Below, one piece after another: positions 7,397-16,700 of a DNA stretch of 33,305 nucleotides (positions are counted from its first letter, which is position 1; each line of letters opens with the position of its first letter). The notes beneath the pieces were generated by a model. The model did no database searches and had not been told where the DNA came from. It saw only the letters and a list, made by a program, of their open reading frames with translations. Where the stretch lies: contig JAPLKT010000122.1 in assembly GCA_026387895.1 (NCBI GenBank), positions 1 to 33,305 on the forward strand. The letters are read 5' to 3'. Position numbers and translations under genes: made by a program. The stretch comes from Gemmatimonadota bacterium (GTDB lineage Bacteria > Gemmatimonadota > Gemmatimonadetes > Gemmatimonadales > Gemmatimonadaceae).

Positions 7397-7440
7397 AAGC
7401 GGGGCCGGTCGCTAGAGCGACCGGCCCCGCTTCACTTCTC
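7397..7440. terminator. Bidirectional terminator between convergent genes
   Basis: Perfect 14-bp arms (7399-7412 GCGGGGCCGGTCGC; 7417-7430) around the tetraloop TAGA. On the plus strand TTCACTTCTC follows; on the minus strand TTTTCTTG follows. It can therefore end both the plug-protein unit and transketolase. Confidence 0.87.
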
Positions 7441-7453
7441 GAGCATCAGATGT

Positions 7454-9466
7454 TCACCCCGCAATCACCCGCTTCACCGCCTCCACCAACTTCTCCGCCG
7501 TGATCCCATACTCCGCATACAACGTCTGATACGGCGCCGAGGCCCCGAAGGTCTCGATCCCGATCACTGCACCGGAATCACCCACCCACCGATACCACGG
7601 CATCGGATGCGCGGCTTCGATCGCCACACGCTTCACCCCTTCCGGCAGCACGCTCGCACGATACTCGGCGCTCTGCGCCGCGAAGATCTCCAACGACGGC
7701 GCGCTCACCACACGCACTCCCACCCGCTCGGCGGCCAGCAGATCGCGCGCCTTGAGCGCGATCTCCACTTCCGACCCCGTCGCGAGAATCACCGCGCGCG
7801 GCGGGCCGCTCGCCGAATCGGCCAGAACATACGCGCCGTGCGAGGCGCCGCTCACCGCGCCGAACTTCGTGCGGTCGATCAGCGGGAGCTTCTGACGCGT
7901 GAGCACGATCGCCGAGGGGCCGCTGCGATGCGCGAGCGCGGTGCGCCAGGCCTCGCTCGTCTCGTTGGCGTCCGCGGGACGGAGCACCAAGAGGTTCGGG
8001 ATGCAGCGCAGACTCGCGAGCTGCTCCACCGGCTGGTGTGTGGGGCCGTCCTCGCCGAGTCCGATCGAGTCGTGCGTGAAGACGTAGATCACCTGTTGCT
8101 TCATGAGCGCCGCCAAGCGGATGGCGGGGCGCATGTAGTCGGCGAACACCAGGAACGTGCCACCGAAGGGAATCAGCCCGCCGTGCAGCGCCATGCCGTT
8201 CATCACGGCGCCCATGCCATGCTCGCGGATGCCGTAGTTGATGTTGCGGCCACCCGGCGTCGCAGCCTGGAGCGATGTGGAGCCCTTAATATTGGTGAGG
8301 TTTGAGCCAGCGAGATCCGCGGAGCCGCCAATCATCTCGGGGATCTTCGGGGCCACCGCGTTGATCACCACACCGCTCGCGGCGCGCGAGGCGATGTTGC
8401 CGTTGCTCGCGTCGAACACCGGCAACGCGCTCTCCCAACCCGCGGGGAGATCGCCATGCATGCGGCGCCCGAACTCCTTGGCGTCGTCAGGGTTGGCCTT
8501 GCTGTACGCGATCAACTGCTTGCGCCAGGCGTCCTGCGTCGCGGCACCGCGCGGGCCAATCTCGCGCCAATGCGCGAGTGCTTCCGCCGGAACGGTGAAG
8601 GGTTCGGTGTAGGGCCAGCCAAGGGCGGCTTTGGTGAGGGCGATCTCATCCTTGCCCAGCGGCTCGCCGTGGGCCTTGGAGGTGCCGGCTCGGTTCGGGC
8701 TACCGTAGCCGATCACCGTTTTGGTGATAATCAGCGTGGGGCGCTGCGAGTCGGCCTTGGCGGCGGCGACTGCGTCGTCGATCTGCGCGAGATCGTTCAC
8801 GTCGGCGATATGCAGCACCTGCCAGCCGTACGCTTCGAAGCGCTTGGCGGCGTCGTCGGAGCAGGAGATGTTCGCGGGGCCGTCGATGGTGATGCTGTTG
8901 TCGTCAAAAAAGCCGATGAGTTTGCCGAGTTTTTGCTGCCCGGCGAACGAGGCGGCTTCGTGCGAGATCCCTTCCATAAGGCAGCCGTCGCCGGCGATGA
9001 ACCACGTGTAGTGGTCCACGATCGAATGGCCGTCCTTGTTGAAGGTCGTCGCGAGATGACGTTCGGCGAGGGCGAGCCCGACCGCGTTCGCGACCCCTTG
9101 ACCGAGTGGGCCGGTGGTGGTCTCGACGCCGGCGGTGTGGCCGACTTCGGGATGTCCGGGTGTCTTGCTCTCCCACTGCCGAAAGTTCTTGATGTCGTCG
9201 AGCGTCAGACCGTAGCCGCTCAGGTAGAGTGTCGAGTAGAGGAACATCGACGCGTGGCCGACACTGAGTACAACGCGATCACGATCGGGCCAGTGCGGAT
9301 CGGCCGGATTGTGCTTGAGATGCGTGTGATAGAGCGCATACGCGACTGGCGCGAGCGCCATCGGTGTGCCGGGGTGTCCGGACTCAGCCGCTTGTACCGC
9401 ATCCATGGAAAGGGTGCGGACGGTGTTGATCGCGAGTGTCTGGAGTTCGGCGTCGGACAGGGGCAC
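7454..9466 (-). CDS. tkt: Transketolase
   Basis: Thiamine-diphosphate enzyme of the pentose phosphate and Calvin pathways that moves two-carbon ketol units between sugar phosphates. With 670 residues it has the full length of the family. Visible sites: SMDAVQAAESGHPGTPM (20-36, substrate/ThDP His31), GHAS (70-73), TGPLGQG (118-124), and the ThDP-Mg motif GDGCLMEG (159-166) with the partner Asn190. The pyrimidine domain has THDSIGLGEDGPTHQPVE with the catalytic Glu and His residues, and the C-terminal domain ends PYQTLYAEYGITAEKLVEAV. The frame is open to TTG 9484, but GTG 9466 is preferred because GAGG lies eight bases upstream. It is monocistronic; the hairpin at 7399-7430 ends it. Confidence 0.95.
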   Translation of the reverse strand: MPLSDAELQTLAINTVRTLSMDAVQAAESGHPGTPMALAPVAYALYHTHLKHNPADPHWPDRDRVVLSVGHASMFLYSTLYLSGYGLTLDDIKNFRQWESKTPGHPEVGHTAGVETTTGPLGQGVANAVGLALAERHLATTFNKDGHSIVDHYTWFIAGDGCLMEGISHEAASFAGQQKLGKLIGFFDDNSITIDGPANISCSDDAAKRFEAYGWQVLHIADVNDLAQIDDAVAAAKADSQRPTLIITKTVIGYGSPNRAGTSKAHGEPLGKDEIALTKAALGWPYTEPFTVPAEALAHWREIGPRGAATQDAWRKQLIAYSKANPDDAKEFGRRMHGDLPAGWESALPVFDASNGNIASRAASGVVINAVAPKIPEMIGGSADLAGSNLTNIKGSTSLQAATPGGRNINYGIREHGMGAVMNGMALHGGLIPFGGTFLVFADYMRPAIRLAALMKQQVIYVFTHDSIGLGEDGPTHQPVEQLASLRCIPNLLVLRPADANETSEAWRTALAHRSGPSAIVLTRQKLPLIDRTKFGAVSGASHGAYVLADSASGPPRAVILATGSEVEIALKARDLLAAERVGVRVVSAPSLEIFAAQSAEYRASVLPEGVKRVAIEAAHPMPWYRWVGDSGAVIGIETFGASAPYQTLYAEYGITAEKLVEAVKRVIAG

Positions 9467-9569
9467 GGAACAATCCTCGGGCAAGGGGCGAGAGGGCGCA
9501 GCGGTGTGCGCTCAATCGAAAGTTAGCCCAAGAAACGCGCTGACGAAATCTGTGACTGGACTTTGTGTC

Positions 9570-9989
9570 TCAGGCTGGGAGATCGGGAAAGTAGGTCGGG
9601 ACACGCTGCGCGCAGGCCACGAGCGCTTTGGCGGCGGCCGCGTTGCCTAAGAGTCGGGGGAGCGACCCTGTAAACGAGACGCGGCGCTGCATGACGGCGC
9701 TGAGTGCGTCGAGTTTGCCTTCGGCGAGCGCTTTCCAGGTTGGGTAGTCGGCGCGGAAAACGAAGGGCGCGTTTACCTCTGGGGCGGTGATGATGCGCGC
9801 CTCGGTGCAGCGTCCACCGTCGAGGGTGAGCTGGACGGCCACGTCCTGCGCGACGCCCAGTGATGGCGTGGGTGTGAGCACGAAGGCGGCGGGCCACTTC
9901 CACGAGGCGCCCGCGCTGTTAAAAGTTGGATCACTGTCAATTGCTTGACGGAGCGCTTCGGCCCAGTCGGCGGTAAAGAGATGGTACAT
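9570..9989 (-). CDS. SCP2-like sterol-binding domain protein
   Basis: A 139-residue single-domain protein. It resembles SCP2-fold proteins, which bind lipids or acyl chains in a hydrophobic groove: FTADWAEALRQAID at the start, strands AVQLTLDGGRCTEARII, APFVFRADYPTWKALAEGK, and C-terminal VSFTGSLPRLLGNAAAAKAL. No catalytic motif or signal peptide is visible, so it is probably a cytosolic lipid-binding protein. ATG 9989 overlaps the stop of the upstream gene (TGATG), showing translational coupling; the longer open frame to 10142 lies inside that gene and is rejected. Third and last gene of the operon 13545-9570. Confidence 0.8.
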   Translation of the reverse strand: MYHLFTADWAEALRQAIDSDPTFNSAGASWKWPAAFVLTPTPSLGVAQDVAVQLTLDGGRCTEARIITAPEVNAPFVFRADYPTWKALAEGKLDALSAVMQRRVSFTGSLPRLLGNAAAAKALVACAQRVPTYFPDLPA

Positions 9990-11038
9990 CACGAGGTTTT
10001 GGTTCCTGCTTTGGTTCCTGCGTTGGTTCCGGCCTTCGCGTGGAGTCGGCCGTGCTGTTGGTTGCGGAGCACCTTGAGCACACTGCCGCCAGCGGCGAGC
10101 GCACCGAGCAGGATGTAGAGGTAGAAGGAATAGAAGCGCCACCAGACGAGGGCGCCGCCGAGTTGGGCCGGGGTCATGACGCCGGAGAAGGCCCAGTTGA
10201 ATGAGGCTTCCACTGCGCCGCCGCCGCCGGGAGCTGGTGCCACTGCGCCACCGTAGAGAAAGACCAGCGGCCAGAGCACGAGCTGTGCGAGCGGGAGGTT
10301 GGGATCCATCGCAAGCGCGATGATCGGCAATACCGCCAGGCGGAGCGAGACATGCACCATCGAGGAAAGCGCGGCGGCGAAGAGCATGCCGAATCGTGCG
10401 TGCTTGAGGGCGTTGATTCCGGTACGCAGGGAGCGCAGCGACTTCTGAATGGTGCGCCAGCGGCCTGCGTGAAGACCGATCGCGACTGCCCAGGTGGGTG
10501 GCGGACCGTGCGCGTTGCGCTTGGCGAGAAAGAGTCCGATGGCGCCAATCGAGAGTACGACGATCGCGTAGCCGCCGACCATCGCTGTCATCAACTGCAC
10601 CACGCGCCCACTGCCGTGGAACGCGAAGGCAAGGATCACACAGAGCACTGCGAGCGACGACATCTCGAGGAACAGCTCGGTGAAGAGCAGGAGCACATTG
10701 TTTGCTGGACTCACCCCCGCTTCAGACAGCACGAAGTAGCGGGCGGGTTCTGCGCCCGAGCGCGCCGGCGTGACGGACGCAGCGAAATCACCGCCAAGGC
10801 AGACGCGCATCGAAGTCCAGAACTTCAGCGGGATGCGCAGTGCGCCAGCGCTCCACTGCAACTTCACGGTGCGCGTCACGACTTCGGCGAGCACGGCAGC
10901 GAACGCCAGCGCATGTACCGCGAGCGGAATTGTGGGCGGAGCTCCGCCCTTGGCCCATCCTTTCCACACGATGTACACCGACGCGCCGATGGTTGCGGCG
11001 AACGATGCAATGAGGATCAGCCAGCGACGGAGACTCAA
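9989..11038 (-). CDS. Flippase-like / lysylphosphatidylglycerol synthase TM-region family membrane protein
   Basis: A 349-residue polytopic membrane protein with about eight hydrophobic segments. It matches the UPF0104 / LPG-synthase transmembrane family: first segment WLILIASFAATIGASVYIVW, then the conserved cytosolic loop TPARSGAEPARYFVL after LGGDFAAS, and a C-terminal glycine-rich turn VAPAPGGGGAVEASF. Members act as lipid flippases (as in MprF) or remain uncharacterised; no synthase domain is attached here. The start is TTG 11038, overlapping the stop of the phosphoesterase by four bases (TTGA), which supports coupling despite a weak ribosome binding site. The hydrophilic C-terminus contains three AGT-(K/N) repeats, each encoded by a 12-bp unit. 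Confidence 0.78.
   Translation of the reverse strand: MSLRRWLILIASFAATIGASVYIVWKGWAKGGAPPTIPLAVHALAFAAVLAEVVTRTVKLQWSAGALRIPLKFWTSMRVCLGGDFAASVTPARSGAEPARYFVLSEAGVSPANNVLLLFTELFLEMSSLAVLCVILAFAFHGSGRVVQLMTAMVGGYAIVVLSIGAIGLFLAKRNAHGPPPTWAVAIGLHAGRWRTIQKSLRSLRTGINALKHARFGMLFAAALSSMVHVSLRLAVLPIIALAMDPNLPLAQLVLWPLVFLYGGAVAPAPGGGGAVEASFNWAFSGVMTPAQLGGALVWWRFYSFYLYILLGALAAGGSVLKVLRNQQHGRLHAKAGTNAGTKAGTKTS
9998..10033. repeat. Three 12-bp tandem units in the flippase-like gene
   Basis: Units TTTGGTTCCTGC at 9998-10009 and 10010-10021 are identical; the third at 10022-10033 differs at two bases. They encode AGTN-AGTK-AGTK at the cytosolic C-terminus of the membrane protein. In-frame expansion by slippage is the likely origin. 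Confidence 0.85.
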
Positions 11039-13545
11039 CGCGCGCGGGTGTATTCGAGCGTGGACATACGACGCGTGCCGGGGTACGGCACCTTCGGCCC
11101 CTTGATGGTGCGCCAGAGGATCTGGTTGAAGAGCTGCTCGTCGGCGGTGTCTTCGAAGGTGAGGTCGAGTGTCGCCGATTCGCGCGCTTCGCGGGTGCCG
11201 GCTTTGTTGACTTCGTCGAGGCGCTGCGCGGGCGTGAGCGCCGCATACGGGCGAAGATCTGCCGAGGTGCCGAAGATTTCGGTTACCGGCCGTCCAAAGA
11301 AATCGAACTGCGAGAGGGATCCCAACTTCAGGACGCGTTCCATCGTCGCGATGAAATCCGTGGTATTGATAAAGCGGTGATACACGCCAGGCTTGTTGTA
11401 CGCCGAGATGATCAGCGCGGGAGCGCGATGTGAGTCGACATGGTCGGAGCCGTTCTGCGCATCGTCTTCGACCACAAAGATGACGGTGTTCTTCCAGAAG
11501 GGTGATTTGGACACCGCTTCGACGATGCGGCCCAGTGCGAGATCGTTGTCGGCAACCTGCGCCTTGGGGCTCGGCGCGTCAGCGCGCGCGCCGGCCGTGT
11601 GGTCGTTGGGCAGGCGCAGGATCTGCAACTGCGGCATCACGCCCTTCGCAATGAATCCCTTGAGGTCTGCGATCCACACGTCGGCGCGTTTCTGATCAGG
11701 GATACTGGTGTCGAAGGCGGGGTAATCCGGGTTCGTGTGCGAGCGCAGGAAGGGTTTCGCACCCGTGTAGCCGCGCGGCATTGCCGCACCGCCACGTCCA
11801 CCACCTTCGGGGACGACGAACTCCCCGTAGTTGCGGAAGGAGACATTCGCGCGCTGCGCGAGGTTCCAGATGTAGCCGTTCGCCGGCTCGGCGACATCTT
11901 CGTCGTCGGCCGGCGTGACATTCCGGTTTTGTCCTTCCCAGTCGTAGCTCCGGCCGCGGCTGGGGCGCGAATAATTCTGCGGGACCGTCTTCTGCGTGTA
12001 GTCGGTGGTGTACGCGGCCATCGACCAGTTGTGGCCGTCGGGGCTTACGTCGGCGTTCACAAAAAAGCGGTCCATGATGCCGAAGCGTTCGGCGAGTGCG
12101 TGATGATTTGGCGAGACTGCGCGCGGAAAGAAGACGAGCGATGTGTCGCCATCGGCCTGCGAGAGATCGCCGAAGATCTGATCGTAGGTGCGATTCTCCT
12201 TCACGATGTATATCACATGCTCGAACGGCGGGAGCGCGGCGTCGACGCGCGGCTCCCCCCAGTGATTCGCGCGGGCCACACGGGCGCTCAGCGCGTCCAG
12301 CTCCGCACCGGAGGCGCGCGCGGTGGTGGAGGTCAGCACCGTGCCGCTGGTCTGACCCAACGTGTAGGAGTTGCTGTTGTAGCCCGCTTCGCCGCGCTCT
12401 ACTCCTGGGCGCGGACCGTCGGGGTTCGCTTTGGTGCCGCGTCCCTTCCCGGTGAGCACGATTAATGAGTCGTTGCGAGCGACTACGGCCGTCGGGTACC
12501 AGTGGGTCGGCACGCGACCCACGACTTTGTCTTCTCCCTTGGCTGCGGCAACGCCGGCGGTGGAGGCTTCGAGGTCAATCAGAGCGATGGCGTTGTTGTC
12601 GGACTCGGCCACGTAGAGCCGTGTGCCATCCACCGAAAGCGACATCGCGCTCGGCGTGCTTCCTTCGCCCGGGCCGCCGACGGGACTGTCGAAAAGTTCC
12701 GTTTGGACGCGGCGCGCCTTGGTGTCCACGACGGTGATGCGATCGGTGGAGGCTGAGGCGACAAAAAGGCGTGAGCCGTCACCGTTCAGGAGGAGCGCCG
12801 AGGGGTGGCGTCCAACCTTGATGCGCCGTTGCTCATCGAGGGAGCCCGAGGCCGTGCGGGTGAAGACGGAGAGGGTGTTGCCGCCCCAGCTCGATACGAA
12901 GACGCTATTGTCGGGGGTGACGGCTACGCCGTATGGGTAGCGCTCGGTGGCGAGGCGTTGCACGACTTTGCCTGTGGCGAGATCAATCACCGCGAGCGAA
13001 TCAGCCAGATTTTCGGCGACGTAGAGGTACTTCCCGTCGGGCGAGGGAGCGAGCCCCGCCGGATAGCGATTGCCATTCGGGCGGGTTTTGACCGCGAGGA
13101 CGAGGCTGTCGGTGAGCGCGGCCTTGTTGCCGCTCCACGCGTAGCGGTACACCACGTCCTGATTGCCACCTGAGGCGTAGAGGGTCTTGCCGTCGGGGGA
13201 GAAGGCCAGGCCGAGGAAGGCGGCTGTCTGGGTGGCGGTTTGTTCGATTTTGCCGGTGGCGCGATCGAGAACCTGGACTCCCTGCTCGCGGTACCCGTTG
13301 AGGAGGATCACAATCTTGGAGCCGTCCGGCGAGAGCGACATCGCGAGGGGCATGGAACCCACGTCCCACGCGACTCCGGCCGGGTCGAGGGTGCGCCCCG
13401 TCGGGAGTTGCCCCTTGGCGTCCAAGGAGACGGTGTTCGGGGCCGGATCGGAGCCTCCGCGGCAGGCGGCGAGCAGAACGATCGGTGCCAGCAGGAGTCC
13501 AGCCAGTCGAGCAGGGGCGACGCGGGAGCGGACGGTGCGGAGCAC
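11035..13545 (-). CDS. Lipoprotein with YncE-type beta-propeller and alkaline-phosphatase-superfamily phosphoesterase domain
   Basis: An 836-residue protein with a lipoprotein signal (LLAPIVLLAAC, Cys28), so it is probably anchored to a membrane facing the periplasm or surface. Residues about 40-380 are YVTN/YncE beta-propeller repeats (AMSLSPDGSKIVILLNG; LAFSPDGKTLYASGG; LAPSPDGKYLYVAEN; VAVTPDNSVFVSSWG). From about 435 the PF04185 phosphoesterase domain begins with HVIYIVKENRTYDQIFGD; it continues with NADVSPDGHNWS and, at about 688, VEDDAQNGSDHVDSHRAP. That family includes phospholipase C and acid phosphatases, so a phosphoester substrate is expected, but which one is not visible. Start is GTG 13545 with GAGG six bases upstream. 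First gene of a three-gene operon with the flippase-like and SCP2-like genes, divergent from the propeller protein at 13748. Confidence 0.86.
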   Translation of the reverse strand: MLRTVRSRVAPARLAGLLLAPIVLLAACRGGSDPAPNTVSLDAKGQLPTGRTLDPAGVAWDVGSMPLAMSLSPDGSKIVILLNGYREQGVQVLDRATGKIEQTATQTAAFLGLAFSPDGKTLYASGGNQDVVYRYAWSGNKAALTDSLVLAVKTRPNGNRYPAGLAPSPDGKYLYVAENLADSLAVIDLATGKVVQRLATERYPYGVAVTPDNSVFVSSWGGNTLSVFTRTASGSLDEQRRIKVGRHPSALLLNGDGSRLFVASASTDRITVVDTKARRVQTELFDSPVGGPGEGSTPSAMSLSVDGTRLYVAESDNNAIALIDLEASTAGVAAAKGEDKVVGRVPTHWYPTAVVARNDSLIVLTGKGRGTKANPDGPRPGVERGEAGYNSNSYTLGQTSGTVLTSTTARASGAELDALSARVARANHWGEPRVDAALPPFEHVIYIVKENRTYDQIFGDLSQADGDTSLVFFPRAVSPNHHALAERFGIMDRFFVNADVSPDGHNWSMAAYTTDYTQKTVPQNYSRPSRGRSYDWEGQNRNVTPADDEDVAEPANGYIWNLAQRANVSFRNYGEFVVPEGGGRGGAAMPRGYTGAKPFLRSHTNPDYPAFDTSIPDQKRADVWIADLKGFIAKGVMPQLQILRLPNDHTAGARADAPSPKAQVADNDLALGRIVEAVSKSPFWKNTVIFVVEDDAQNGSDHVDSHRAPALIISAYNKPGVYHRFINTTDFIATMERVLKLGSLSQFDFFGRPVTEIFGTSADLRPYAALTPAQRLDEVNKAGTREARESATLDLTFEDTADEQLFNQILWRTIKGPKVPYPGTRRMSTLEYTRAR

Positions 13546-13566
13546 GTGAGCCTCGGGGTGAGGGCC

Positions 13567-13602
13567 CGCCGATGGCTAGCACCGATTGCTAGCGCCGATG
13601 GC
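13567..13602. repeat. Nested direct and inverted repeats in the divergent promoter region
   Basis: CGCCGATGGC occurs at 13567-13576 and again at 13593-13602; between them CTAGC (13576-13580) and GCTAG (13588-13592) form an inverted pair. A run of nine G follows directly. The element sits in the ~200-bp gap between two divergent secreted-protein genes, where an operator would be expected. No clear -35/-10 pair was found in this gap. Confidence 0.35.
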
Positions 13603-13747
13603 GGGGGGGGGAGGGGCAGAGGAGCGGGGTCCTGTGATATCTTGAATAAATGTACCCGGGGACCGTGCGGTGTCACGACCACTGGGACTTGCTCGCGGGT
13701 GTCGGTTACGTCCGACCCCGAACAACCAGCGCTCACTGGAGATACGT

Positions 13748-16700
13748 GTGAATACCCCCGCCCGACGTTCCTCGCTGTACGCTCTTTTTGTGACACTTTT
13801 GCTACCGTGGTCGTTGGTGGCGCAGAGTTTCGACTCTTTGGCTTTCGTCGGGATGCGCTGGCGAGAGATTGGCCCGTTCCGCGGCGGTCGGTCGGTTGCG
13901 GTGGCCGGCTCGGATAAGCGGACCAATGAGTACTACATGGGAACGGTGGGTGGTGGCGTCTTCAAGACCACCGACGGCGGCACCACCTGGCAGCCGACGA
14001 CGGACAAGTATTTCGGCGGCACGATCGGTGCCATTGCGGTCGCGGCCTCGAACCCGGACATCGTCTGGGTGGGCGGCGGCGAAAGTGATATTCGCGGCAA
14101 CGCGGCCCCTGGCGACGGTGTCTGGATGTCGAAGGACGCTGGCAAGACGTGGACTCGCAACACGTTCTTCGACGTGAAGAACCATGTGAACCGCGTGCGT
14201 ATTCACCCGACGAATCCGGACATCATCTGGATTGGCGTGTTGGGGCATGCGTTCGGGCCGAACGAGCAGCGTGGCGTGTTCAAGACCACGGACGGCGGCA
14301 AGAGCTGGAAGAAAGTCTTGTATCGCAATGAGAATGTGGGCATTTCTGATTTGATTCTTGATCCGAACGACCCGAACATTTTGTATGCGGCGTTCTGGAA
14401 TGCGTATCGCACCCCGTGGTCGCTGAACTCCGGCGGTCCGGGTGGCGGCATGTTCAAGTCGGTCGACGGTGGTGAGACGTGGAAGGAGATCACCGCCAAT
14501 CCTGGCATGCCGAAGGGACTCTGGGGCAAGGTCGGCATCGCGGTGTCGCCGGCGAAGTCGTCGCGCGTGTGGGCGCTGATCGAAGCAGAAGAAGGCGGCG
14601 TCTATCGTTCCGATGACGGTGGCAATACGTGGGCCAAGATCAACGAAGACCGCAAGCTGCGTCAGCGCGCGTGGTACTACTCGCGCATCGTTGCCGACCC
14701 GAAGGACTCGAACGCGGTGTATGCGGTGAACACGGGCTTCTATCGCTCGCGCGATGGCGGCAAGACCTTCCCGCAGTCGTTCAATGTGCCGCACGGCGAC
14801 AACCACGACGTGTGGATCGCGCCGAGTGATCCGAACCGCATCATCAATTCCAATGACGGTGGCGCTAACGTATCGACGAATGGCGGCCGCACCTGGACCG
14901 AGCAGAACTTCGCCACGGCGCAGATGTACCACGTGGCGACCACCAATCACTTCCCGTACAAGATTTGCGGTGCGCAGCAGGACAACAGCACGCTGTGTGG
15001 GCCGAGCCGAAAGGCTGGGGCAATCACCATCAACGATTGGCAGGACGCGGGTGGTGGTGAGTCGGGCTACATCGCATCAAGCCCACTGAACCCGGACATC
15101 ATCTTTGCCGGTAGCTACGGCGGATTGCTGACCCGCAAGGACATGCGCACGGGGCTCACGCGCGACGTGAATCCGTGGCCGGACAACCCGATGGGTATTT
15201 CGTCGGAAGACATCAAGTACAAGTTCCAGTGGACCTTCCCGATCACCTTCTCGCCGCACGATCCGAAGACGATGTACGTCGGCGGCAGCAATCTCTTTGT
15301 GACGCACGACGAAGGGCAGAGCTTCCAGATCATGAGCCCGCGCTTGGCGCGCAACGATCCCAAGACGCTTGGCGCCTCTGGTGGCCCGATCACCAAGGAC
15401 CAAACGGGCGTGGAGACGTACGGCGTGGTGTTCACGATCGCCGAGTCGCCGATCACGAAGGGCGTGATCTGGACAGGTTCGGACGACGGCCTCGTGTTCA
15501 TCACCAAGGACAACGGCAAAACCTGGAAGAACATCACGCCCAAGGGACTTGGCGACTTCGCGCGTATCTCGCTCGTAGAAGCCAGTCACTTTGCGCCGGG
15601 CACCGCGTACCTCGCGGCGAACCGGTATCAGCAGGACGATTTCGCACCGTACTTCTTCAAGACGACCGACTTCGGCGCCACCTGGACGCCGATCAACACC
15701 GGTATTGCGGAATCGGATTTCTCTCGCGCGATTCGCGAAGATCCTGAGAAGAAGGGGCTGCTCTACGCGGGCACCGAACATGGCGTGTGGGTGTCGTGGG
15801 ACGACGGCGCGCACTGGCAGTCGATGCGTTTGAACTTGCCGCTCGTGCCGGTGCATGACCTGACGATCAAGGACGGCGATTTGATCATCGCAACGCACGG
15901 TCGGTCGTTCTACGTGTTCGACGATCTCTCGCCGATCCGTCAGATGACGCCGGCGTCGATTGCGAATGATGCCAATCTCTACAAGCCGCGCGACACGTAC
16001 CGTGTGGAGTGGGGCGGCGGGCGTGGTGGTCGTGGCGGTGGCGGTGCCGCGCCGAGTGGCGCGGTGGTGTACTACACGCTGGCCAAGGGCGGGCAGGATG
16101 TGTCGCTCGAGTTCCTCGATGCGCAGGGCAAGGTGATCAAGGCGTATTCGTCGAAGCCGGATTCATCGGCGACGCCGACCCCGGCGGCTCCGGCCGACGA
16201 AGATGGACCGCGTCCGCCGGCTCCTGTGCCGGTTGTGCCGAACAAGGCGGGGCTCAATACCTTCTCGTGGAACCTGCGATATCCCGATGCCGTGACCTTC
16301 CCGGGGATGATTCTCTGGGCCGGCGATACGCGCGGTCCGGTGGCTCCGGCGGGGACGTACAGCGTGCGGATGCGCGTGGGCGGTGGCCCGGCGCAGACGC
16401 AGACGTTCAAGCTCAAGAATGATCCGCGCAGCACCGCGAGCGCCGAAGATCAATTGGCGCAGTTCACCTTCTTGATGAAGCTGCGTGACCGCGTGTCGGA
16501 AGCGAACGAAGCGGTGATCTCGATGCGCTACGTGAAGTCGGAGATCGAGGACCGTCTCAAGAAGGCACCGGCGGCGGGCGTGGCAGAATTGACGAGCGCC
16601 GGTGGTGCGCTCAAGACGAACGTCACGGGTGTGGAGGCCGAGGTGTACCAGATCAAGAATCAGAGCGGGCAGGATCCGCTCAACTTCCCGATCAAGCTCA

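Noticed and set aside
8456..9526. 356-residue open frame antisense to transketolase
   Set aside because: Transketolase motifs run through the whole region on the minus strand; the antisense product resembles no family.
10352..12465. Long plus-strand frames across the flippase-like and phosphoesterase genes
   Set aside because: Low-complexity shadows of real minus-strand genes.
13638..13651. Promoter -10 box for the propeller protein (TATCTT or AATAAAT)
   Set aside because: An A/T-rich patch is present, but no -35 element lies at a suitable distance, so it is not listed as a promoter.
13802..14950. 382-residue open frame antisense to the propeller protein
   Set aside because: His/Arg-rich shadow typical of GC-rich DNA; the sense strand has clear BNR motifs throughout.
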